The position numbers and the translations under genes are program-made. The notes beneath the pieces were generated by a model. That model made no database searches, was not told the origin of the DNA, and worked only from the letters and a program-made list of their open reading frames with translations. Shown here piece after piece: positions 51,245 through 56,807 of a DNA stretch of 56,807 nt. Every line of letters begins with the position of its first letter. Within the stretch, counting starts at the first letter, position 1. Origin of the DNA: Haloferax prahovense DSM 18310 (GTDB lineage Archaea > Halobacteriota > Halobacteria > Halobacteriales > Haloferacaceae); assembly GCF_000336815.1 (NCBI RefSeq), contig NZ_AOLG01000054.1:124480-181286 (forward strand), in the 5' to 3' direction.

Positions 51245-52567
51245 TCAGTCGGTCGGTTTCGCGGTCGGCGACGGGGCCGCATCGGCACGGGACTCCCGCC
51301 GATGGAGCAGGTACGCACAGCACACCGCGACGACGCCCGCGGCGGTGGCGATGCCGAACGCGACGCGGTAGCCGGTCGGCGTGTAGACCCGCGCGCCGGC
51401 CACCGTCTCGCCCGTCCAGTAGGCGTCGAGGGCGAGACCCATCACCGCCGGAAACAGCGCCGCGCCGAAGTATCCCATGCTGTTTATCGCGCCCGTGACC
51501 GTCGCGCTCGCGGTGGCGTCGTGGCGCTCCTTGGCGACCGTGAAGGCGATGACGGCCCCGCCCATGACGAACAGCGCCGAGAACAGCAGGACGCCGACCA
51601 CGAGGAGCGGCGGCGTCACGAGGAGGAACACGAGTCCGTACGCGAGGGTGAAGACGACACAGGAGGCGACGATGAGTTCGGTGCGGTAGCCGATGCGGTC
51701 CGAGAGCGTCCCGAGGACGGGCGACCCGAGGAGGAAGCCGACGTTACCGACGAAGACGAAAAGCGACGCCGTCCGGACCGACACGTCGTAGAGGTCGGCG
51801 ATGTAGGGCACGCCCCACAGGCCGGTGACGGTGAAGTTCGTGCCCAAGACCAGAAACAGCATCGTCCCCATCAGCCACGTCTCGCCCTCGCGGAGGACGC
51901 GCCTCGTGTTCTCGACGACCGTCCCGAGTTCGACCGACGACGCGGGCGGGCGGACGCCGTCGAGGGGCTCGAATCCGGCGTCTCGCGGCCGGTCGCGGAC
52001 CGCGAGGTACGTCACGACGGCGAGGCCGACGCCGCCGACGCCGACCCCGAGGAGGACCGAACGCCAGCCGACCGAGTCGATTGCGACCGCGAGCGGCGTC
52101 GTCGCCAGCACGCCGCCCATGCCCGCCGCGGCGACGGTCCACCCGGTCATCGTGGCGAACTCGTTCGGCCGGTACCAGTTGGCGAGGAATCGAAGCGTCG
52201 CCGTGTAGAGGACGCTCCCGCCGAGGCCGAGGAGCGCCCGCGAGGCGAACGCCACCCCGTAGGTCGGCGCGAGCGCGAAGCCGAAGACGCCGAGCGCCAT
52301 CACGGCGAGTCCACCGGCGGCGACTCGGCGCGACCCCGCGCGGTCCACGAGGATGCCCGCCGGGAGCTGCAGGCCGGCGTAGATGTAGAAAAAGGAGGCG
52401 TGGAGCATGCCGAGCTCCGCGCCGGTCGTGTCGAACGTCCGCGCGAGGTCGTCGGCGAGGACCGCCGAGGTGACGCGATGAAAGCTGACGAGGAGAAAGC
52501 CCGTCGTCAGGAGCGCCCAGAGCGCCCACCGGACGCGGGTCGGTCCGAACCGCGAAAGCCGTCTCAT
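51245..52567 (-). CDS. Major facilitator superfamily transporter
   Basis: The protein has 440 residues with 12 predicted membrane segments. The inter-helix loop GILVDRAGSRRVAAGGLAVM (motif A-like, D-R-x-G-x-R) is present after helix 2, with a second loop GTLSDRIGYRTELI after helix 8. Helix 4-5 has ALLGLGGSVLYTATLRFLAN. Type-level assignment only: sugar, organic acid or drug transport cannot be told apart. The promoter faces that of the pectin methylesterase; if both respond to plant polysaccharide it may carry a breakdown product, but this is only a guess. Confidence 0.9.
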   Translation of the reverse strand: MRRLSRFGPTRVRWALWALLTTGFLLVSFHRVTSAVLADDLARTFDTTGAELGMLHASFFYIYAGLQLPAGILVDRAGSRRVAAGGLAVMALGVFGFALAPTYGVAFASRALLGLGGSVLYTATLRFLANWYRPNEFATMTGWTVAAAGMGGVLATTPLAVAIDSVGWRSVLLGVGVGGVGLAVVTYLAVRDRPRDAGFEPLDGVRPPASSVELGTVVENTRRVLREGETWLMGTMLFLVLGTNFTVTGLWGVPYIADLYDVSVRTASLFVFVGNVGFLLGSPVLGTLSDRIGYRTELIVASCVVFTLAYGLVFLLVTPPLLVVGVLLFSALFVMGGAVIAFTVAKERHDATASATVTGAINSMGYFGAALFPAVMGLALDAYWTGETVAGARVYTPTGYRVAFGIATAAGVVAVCCAYLLHRRESRADAAPSPTAKPTD

Positions 52568-52641
52568 GACTCAGTGCGACATCGCGTGCGTGTAAATGTC
52601 TATCGTGAACATTCGTGTGGGGTGCTGCGGGTAAGCGGTGG

Positions 52642-52668
52642 CCCGTTCCCGTTCCCGTTCCCGTTCCC
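52642..52668 (+). repeat. CCCGTT hexanucleotide repeat (4.5 units)
   Basis: CCCGTT is repeated four times and followed by CCC, in the 165-base gap between the MFS gene and the pectin methylesterase gene. It is a slippage-prone tract lying ahead of the esterase promoter. Confidence 0.85.
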
Positions 52669-52732
52669 AGCCCGACCGTGAGTTCCTCCGCTATCCCCCA
52701 AGCGTATATCGGCGGCACGTTACGTACGTGCC

Positions 52733-53719
52733 ATGCTCGCGCCTCTCATCCTCGCGTTGATTTCGCTCGGCGTCGCCGTCGGACTGCTCGGTACGCTCGC
52801 CGAGGCCGACGACCCCGACGAGTACGACTACGTCGTCGCGAAGGACGGCACCGGCGACTACGAGACGATTCAGGCCGCCATCGACGGTGCGAAGTCGTTC
52901 CCGCCGGAGCGAATCCGAATCCTCGTCCGGGACGGCGTGTACGACGAGAAGGTCGAAGTTCACGCGTGGAACCCCGACATCACCCTCGTCGGCGAGAGCG
53001 CCGAGGGGACGGTCATCACCCACGACGACCACTTCGAGAAAATCGACCGCGGGCGCAACAGCACCTTCTTCACCTACACGCTGGAGGTCCGTGGCAACGA
53101 CTTCCGTGCCCGCGACCTGACCGTCGAGAACGGCGCCGGCCCGGTCGGACAGGCCGTTTCGCTCCACGTGGATGCCGACCGGGCAGTCTTCGAGAACTGT
53201 CGCTTCCTCGGCCACCAAGACACCATCTACGCCGCCGGCGAGGGGGCGTGCCAGTACTTCTCGGACTGCTACGTCGAGGGGACGACCGACTTCATTTTCG
53301 GCGGTGCGACCGCCGTCTTCGAGGACTGCCGCGTCCACTCGAAAGCCGACTCGTACGCGACGGCGGCCTCGACGCCGGCGGACGAGCCCTTCGGCTTCGT
53401 CTTTCTCGACTGCGAACTGACCGCCGACCCCGACGTTTCCGAGGTGTATCTCGGCCGGCCGTGGCGGAACCACGCCCGAACCGCGTTTATTCGCACGTGG
53501 ATGGACTCGCACGTGCTCCCCAACGGGTGGCACAACTGGTCGCGCCCGGAAGCCGAGGAGACGGTCGAATACGCGGAGTACGACAGTCGAGGACCGGGTG
53601 CGGAGGGCGAGCGGGTGTCGTGGGCGACGGCGTTGACCGAAGACGAGGCTGCGCAGTATTCGAAGGCGAATGTGTTGGGTTCCGCGAGTGGTGGGGAGTG
53701 GTGGGACTGGGAGGAATGA
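52733..53719 (+). CDS. Pectin methylesterase (pectinesterase, CE8-like)
   Basis: The protein has 328 residues with an N-terminal hydrophobic segment (MLAPLILALISLGVAVGLLG) that is a signal peptide or anchor. The right-handed beta-helix enzyme shows all catalytic residues of family CE8: Gln140 (VGQAVSLHVDADRAVFENC), Gln162-Asp163 (GHQDTIYA), Asp186 (TTDFIFGGATAVFEDC), Arg242 and Trp244 (YLGRPWRN). The GxYxE motif is GVYDEK. It should demethylate methyl-esterified polygalacturonate outside the cell. No lyase or polygalacturonase gene is near. A GTATATC box lies about 20-27 bases before the ATG. Confidence 0.93.
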   Translation: MLAPLILALISLGVAVGLLGTLAEADDPDEYDYVVAKDGTGDYETIQAAIDGAKSFPPERIRILVRDGVYDEKVEVHAWNPDITLVGESAEGTVITHDDHFEKIDRGRNSTFFTYTLEVRGNDFRARDLTVENGAGPVGQAVSLHVDADRAVFENCRFLGHQDTIYAAGEGACQYFSDCYVEGTTDFIFGGATAVFEDCRVHSKADSYATAASTPADEPFGFVFLDCELTADPDVSEVYLGRPWRNHARTAFIRTWMDSHVLPNGWHNWSRPEAEETVEYAEYDSRGPGAEGERVSWATALTEDEAAQYSKANVLGSASGGEWWDWEE

Positions 53720-53807
53720 GCATGCGAGTGAGACGTGTCAGTCTCAACTGGAATCCAACAACTGCTCGGCGACGAGACGCCTCTCTCAACAGTTGGATTT
53801 CGAGAAG

Positions 53808-53879
53808 AGCCTAGGCCGGGATTTGAACCCGGGGTCTCGTCCTTACCAAGGACGCGCTTTACCGCTAAGCTACCCAGGC
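53808..53879 (-). tRNA. tRNA-Thr (anticodon GGT)
   Basis: Read on the minus strand the 72 bases fold as a full cloverleaf. The acceptor stem is GCCTGGG paired with CCTAGGC (one G-U). The D-arm is GCTT/AAGC, the anticodon stem CGTCC/GGACG with loop TTGGTAA (anticodon GGT), and the T-arm CCGGG-TTCAAAT-CCCGG. The discriminator is T. No CCA is encoded and there is no intron. It is 88 bases from the end of the pectin methylesterase gene. Confidence 0.97.
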
Positions 53880-53957
53880 AGGCATTCCTTGGTTGTCCGG
53901 GTTACTCTTTAGGGGTTTCGATTCGAACCGACCCGGAACCGTGGTAGCGTATGTCGA

Positions 53958-54635
53958 TTAGCGGTCCGCCGCGGAGGTAACCGCGTCGTCGCCACCGCCG
54001 CCTCGGTAGAGGGCCGCGATGCGCTCGACGGTCCCCTCGGAGACGGTCTCGTCGGCCGGGGGGAAGTCGCCGTCGTGGGTATCGGCCAGCCCGGCGGCGT
54101 ACTCCACGAGGGCGGTCGGCGGGGCCGAGCCGACGGCCGTGGTGCCGGCGACGACAGCGAGCGTGCAGATGTTCACTTCGAGTTCGCCGTCGAGCTTCGG
54201 GCGTGCCGCTTCGTCTGCCGAGCGGCGGCGAGTCTGGTCGCGGCCGAAGGCGCGAACCGTCTCGACGGCGTGGTCGGCGGCCTCGGTTCGGGCGAGGAGG
54301 TAGAAGCCGCGCGAGACGAGCACGTCCGCCGCGAGGATGTCGAGGTCGGCGTCGGTGTCCTCCTCGGGGCTCTCGAGATGCGTCCACGGCTCGTCGTGGG
54401 CGAGCGACCGGGTGAGCCGGAGGCCCTCGTAGATGAGTTGCACTCCGGCCGCGCGGGAGGCCATCCCGTTCAGGTCGACCTTCGGTTCGACGGCCCGCGC
54501 GCTCACGAACGTGAGCACTGCCGGCGTCAGGGAGGCGGCGTCGAGGCGTTCGTCCAGCGCCGCACGGAGGGCCTCGGGCTCGATATCGGAGAGGGCCTCG
54601 CGCGCGGCCTCGCGGGCTCGCACGGCGTCGTCCAT
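53958..54635 (-). CDS. Conserved haloarchaeal helical protein (DUF7114-like)
   Basis: The protein has 225 residues, nearly all helical. It reads MDDAVRAREAAREALSDIEP, later AAGVQLIYEGLRLTRSLAHD, then DADLDILAADVLVSRGFYLL and EAADHAVETVRAFGRDQTRR. The pattern of an early Asp-rich loop and helices resembles the all-alpha isoprenoid synthase fold, but the canonical DDxxD motifs are not present, so an enzyme is doubtful. It is probably the haloarchaeal DUF7114 type. ATG 54635 is used; the longer upstream frame is antisense to the hydratase gene. Confidence 0.75.
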   Translation of the reverse strand: MDDAVRAREAAREALSDIEPEALRAALDERLDAASLTPAVLTFVSARAVEPKVDLNGMASRAAGVQLIYEGLRLTRSLAHDEPWTHLESPEEDTDADLDILAADVLVSRGFYLLARTEAADHAVETVRAFGRDQTRRRSADEAARPKLDGELEVNICTLAVVAGTTAVGSAPPTALVEYAAGLADTHDGDFPPADETVSEGTVERIAALYRGGGGDDAVTSAADR

Positions 54636-54695
54636 CGGCCGAGACTTACGGTTGGGAGGGCAAAGACCTTTGGAAAACCACGGCACAACGGGCGT

Positions 54696-55391
54696 ATGAT
54701 ACGGACGACGGACGACGGCGACCTCCGGGTCGTGACCATCGACCGCCCGGCGCGGCGGAACGCGCTCAGACCGACCGACCTCGACGCCCTCGAAACCGCG
54801 GTCGTCGAGGCCGACGCGCCGGTGGTCCTCCTCCGGGGGAGCGGCCCGGCGTTCTGCGCCGGCGCGGACCTCGACAGCGTCGCCGACCTCGACGACCCCG
54901 AGGCGTTCGCAAAACGGGGCCAACGAGTCGCCGACGCCATCGAAGCCGCCGAATCGGTCGTCGTCGCCGGCATCGACGGCGCGGCCCGCGGCGGCGGCGT
55001 CGAACTCGCGCTCGCCTGCGACGTGCGGGTGGCCACCCCGCGGGCGACCCTCGGCGAACCGGGCGTCCGACTCGGGCTGTTCGGCGCGTGGGGCGGGACC
55101 GTCCGCCTCCCGCGGGTCGTCGGCGAGGGTCACGCCCTCGAATTCTCGCTTTCGGGTCGCGTCGTCGACGCCGACGAGGCGCTCCGAATGGGCCTCGTCT
55201 CCCGAATCGTCGACGACCCGCGCGCGGTCGCGGCCTCGATGGCCGACAACGACCATCGGTCGCTCCGAATCATCAAGGAACGACTGCGCGACCGCGACGG
55301 GCGGGAGGCGCGACTCGAACGCGAAGCCGCCGGCTTCGCCGAGCTTCACCGGGCGAACGTCGACGACATCGCGGCGTCGCGCGAAAAGTGA
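54696..55391 (+). CDS. Enoyl-CoA hydratase/isomerase family protein
   Basis: This 231-residue crotonase-fold protein has VTIDRPARRNALRPTDLDAL at its start, an oxyanion-hole loop in GPAFCAGADLDSVAD, and the second conserved region AGIDGAARGGGVELALACDV. RVATPRATLGEPGVRLGLFG and the LSLSGRVVDADEALRMGLVS-like stretch (FSLSGRVVDADEALRMGLVS) complete the core. Glu residues of hydratases are at GVELA and GEPGV. It is shorter than the usual 255-260 residues. It may act on enoyl-CoA in fatty acid or amino acid breakdown. Confidence 0.88.
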   Translation: MIRTTDDGDLRVVTIDRPARRNALRPTDLDALETAVVEADAPVVLLRGSGPAFCAGADLDSVADLDDPEAFAKRGQRVADAIEAAESVVVAGIDGAARGGGVELALACDVRVATPRATLGEPGVRLGLFGAWGGTVRLPRVVGEGHALEFSLSGRVVDADEALRMGLVSRIVDDPRAVAASMADNDHRSLRIIKERLRDRDGREARLEREAAGFAELHRANVDDIAASREK

Positions 55392-55421
55392 GTGCTGCGA
55401 ACGGAGCGATTCGACGGCTGG

Positions 55422-56252
55422 TTACACGTCGAGCGCCGACGGCGCGGGCGGCATCGACCGCTTGTGGGCGCTCCCCGCGACGAGGTCGACCACGCGGTCG
55501 ACCTGTGCTTCGGTCACGCCGAGGTGGCGGACCGTCGCGGACTTCGAGAGCGGGCCGTCCACGTGGAGCGCGAGAATCGCGTCGAGCGCGTCGTAGGTGA
55601 GCCCCAGTTCGCCCTCGTCGGTCTGGCCGGACCACATCTCGGCCGAGGGCGTCTGTAACACGAGTTCCTCCGGCACGCCGACGTGGGCGGCCAGCTGGCG
55701 GACCTGCTGTTTGTAGAGGTTCCCGATGGGGTTGCAGTCGACCGCCTGGTCGCCGTACTTCGTGAAGTAGCCGGTCATCGCCTCGGCGCGGTTGCCCGTC
55801 CCGAGCACGATGCGGTTCTCGTGGTTGGCGACGAAGTAGTTGAGCACCGCCCGCGTGCGGACGTAGACGTTCCCGGCGGCCATGCGGTCGTCGGCCGCCT
55901 CGGGGAACGTGTCGAAGAACGTCTCGGCGATGGGCTGAATCTCGACCACGTCGTACTCGATTCCCAGCATCTCGGCGACCCCCTCGGCGTCGCTCATCAT
56001 GTCCTCGGCGTTCGCCACGCTCGGCATGACGAGCCCGTGGAGATTCTCCTTTCCGAGCGCCTCGACGGCGAGGAAGGCGGTGAGCGTCGAGTCGATGCCC
56101 CCGGACAGGCCGAGGACGGCCCCGTCGGCTCCGGCGGCCTCGACGGTGTCTTCGATGAAGGTCGTGATGTGTTCGCGGTGCGCTTCGAGTTCCGCTTCGG
56201 AGAACAGGAGGTCGAACGGGGCGTCCTCCGAGAGAACGTCGACGGATGTCAT
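55422..56252 (-). CDS. nadE: NAD+ synthase (ammonia-dependent)
   Basis: This 276-residue ATP pyrophosphatase amidates nicotinate adenine dinucleotide to NAD+. The PP-loop is SGGIDST (residues 50-56). Further family stretches are LVMPSVANAEDMMSDAEG, NRIVLGTGNRAEAMTGYFTK and GDQAVDCNPIGNLYKQQVRQ. No N-terminal glutaminase domain is present, so ammonia is the nitrogen donor. ATG 56252 starts MTSVDVLSED; the upstream frame is dropped. It is the last protein gene in the window. Confidence 0.95.
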   Translation of the reverse strand: MTSVDVLSEDAPFDLLFSEAELEAHREHITTFIEDTVEAAGADGAVLGLSGGIDSTLTAFLAVEALGKENLHGLVMPSVANAEDMMSDAEGVAEMLGIEYDVVEIQPIAETFFDTFPEAADDRMAAGNVYVRTRAVLNYFVANHENRIVLGTGNRAEAMTGYFTKYGDQAVDCNPIGNLYKQQVRQLAAHVGVPEELVLQTPSAEMWSGQTDEGELGLTYDALDAILALHVDGPLSKSATVRHLGVTEAQVDRVVDLVAGSAHKRSMPPAPSALDV

Positions 56253-56569
56253 GAGCGCCGGTTGGGACCGGGGGCCCAAATAGTCACGTGTCACGCGAAA
56301 ACAATGGACGGCCGTCCAGTTTTCGCGGGGCTGTGATGGGGTGAAGCGCTACGTTCAAGTGCCCCCGCAATCTACGGATTTTTGCTTCGGAAAGCGGTTC
56401 AAAGCGAAGCGCGCCGATGTGTTGTCGAACGGAGTGAGACAACGCGCGGGGCGAAGAATGTGAGCGCCGATGGGTGACTGAACGAAGTGAAGTCAGCCAC
56501 GGGGCGAATGCAATGAGCGCCGATGGTCGACCGAGCGGAGCGAGGTCGAGTCAGGGGCGCAAGCGAAGC
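56253..56569. other. 317-base region between nadE and tRNA-Gly
   Basis: This holds the nadE promoter side (to about 56400) and then three tandem 53-base units leading into the tRNA. No protein gene is seen. Confidence 0.7.
56411..56569 (+). repeat. Three 53-base tandem units leading into tRNA-Gly
   Basis: The nonamer GCGCCGATG begins at 56411, 56464 and 56517, and the fourth copy at 56570 is the tRNA start itself: exact 53-base steps. In each unit a hairpin has an 11-base loop at the same place (GAACGGAGTGA, GAACGAAGTGA, GAGCGGAGCGA). Its six-base arms differ between units but pair (GTTGTC/GACAAC, GTGACT/AGTCAG with one mismatch, TCGACC/GGTCGA). GGGGCGAA or GGGGCGCA then follows at a fixed position. 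The pairing is kept while the sequence changes. Confidence 0.85.
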
Positions 56570-56640
56570 GCGCCGATGGTCCAGTGGTAGGACACGAGCT
56601 TCCCAAGCTCGGAGCCCGGGTTCAATTCCCGGTCGGCGCA
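56570..56640 (+). tRNA. tRNA-Gly (anticodon CCC)
   Basis: The 71 bases fold as a cloverleaf. The acceptor stem is GCGCCGA with TCGGCGC, the D-arm GTCC/GGAC, the anticodon stem CGAGC/GCTCG with loop TTCCCAA (anticodon CCC), and the T-arm CCGGG-TTCAATT-CCCGG. The discriminator is A and no CCA is encoded. Copies of its ends surround it: three of its first nine bases upstream and one of its last 23 downstream. Confidence 0.97.
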
Positions 56641-56749
56641 TCTTCTGAACGGAACCAGACGAGGAGCCGAACGGCTCCGAGTCCCGTGGCGTGAAGAGAT
56701 ACGCCCCGAGGGAATTGAAGCAGCGAGCAACGCGGAGCGTTGCGAGTGA

Positions 56750-56772
56750 GGTTCAATTCCCGGTCGGCGCAT
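56750..56772 (+). repeat. Second copy of the tRNA-Gly 3' end
   Basis: These 23 bases repeat 56619-56641 exactly (GGTTCAATTCCCGGTCGG and on to the T after the discriminator). A tRNA 3' end duplicated at short distance is the mark left by integrases that use tRNA genes as attachment sites. The 131-base spacing is too short for an element, so it would be a scar, or a product of the local duplication process. Confidence 0.8.
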
Positions 56773-56807
56773 TTCTGTCGAACGTAGTGAGACGAAATTC
56801 GCAGGGA

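Noticed and set aside
56411..56640. CRISPR array
   Set aside because: The period is regular, but the repeated block is only nine bases and the between-parts share loops and a GGGGCGAA block, so they are not spacers. No cas gene is in the window.

Overview
The window is high-GC DNA (roughly 65% by eye) encoding strongly acidic proteins. Promoters are mostly archaeal: an AT-rich box about 24-31 nt ahead of the start codon gives leaderless transcripts. Archaea-specific genes are present (aIF2 gamma, Rpo7, Spt4, S24e, a Kae1-Bud32 fusion, GTP-dependent dephospho-CoA kinase). Many predicted lipoproteins carry twin-arginine leaders with a lipobox. Together these indicate a haloarchaeon, most likely Haloferax or a close relative. 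This is chromosomal backbone with a few accessory loci. I see no IS element, integrase, replication origin or CRISPR array.

Layout. 1-5.7 kb: the end of a peptide-type ABC importer operon (dppBCDF), a small membrane protein, a universal stress protein and a TrmB-family regulator whose reading frame is broken. 5.8-19.5 kb: a mixed set of housekeeping and conserved haloarchaeal genes, namely a DUF3179-like lipoprotein, 2-hydroxyacid dehydrogenase, EngB, a Bat-type regulator, 5-formyl-THF cyclo-ligase family protein, DUF389 and SIMPL proteins, a Nog1-like GTPase, Tsr3, SerS and a DASS transporter. 19.7-26.7 kb: an MBL-fold hydrolase, acyl-CoA ligase, a CPA antiporter fused to TrkA domains, and thiolase. 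26.8-31.9 kb: assimilatory nitrate reduction genes (nasA, mobA, nasD) with AT-rich upstream regions rich in short repeated half-sites. 32.2-37.6 kb: an AAA+ ATPase with a His-rich tail, lipoproteins and a PhnP-like MBL protein.

37.8-43.9 kb is an information-processing cluster: aIF2 gamma, PIN protein, Rpo7, Spt4, dephospho-CoA kinase, S24e, Kae1-Bud32, a DUF5808-type protein and an ITP/XTP pyrophosphatase. It is tightly packed and mostly co-directional, and couples translation initiation, transcription, tRNA t6A modification and nucleotide pool cleaning. 44-48.1 kb holds an ACT protein, two small ORFs, a 32-aa ORF overlapping a PIN-like gene (toxin-antitoxin-like layout), and a tungstate-type ABC importer tupABC. 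48.4-56.3 kb holds a TrkA protein, membrane proteins, a methyltransferase, an MFS transporter, a secreted or membrane-anchored pectin methylesterase, tRNA-Thr(GGT), an enoyl-CoA hydratase and NadE.

The most unusual structure is at the right end. tRNA-Gly(CCC) is preceded by three 53-nt units, each starting with the first nine bases of the tRNA. Their internal hairpin arms change sequence but keep pairing at a fixed register. The tRNA is followed 131 nt later by a second 23-nt copy of its 3' end. Several genes under 60 codons were found by reading the sequence directly (at 3734, 25260, 26855, 29692, 44472, 44618 and 45287). All functional calls come from motif recognition by eye; no database search was run.
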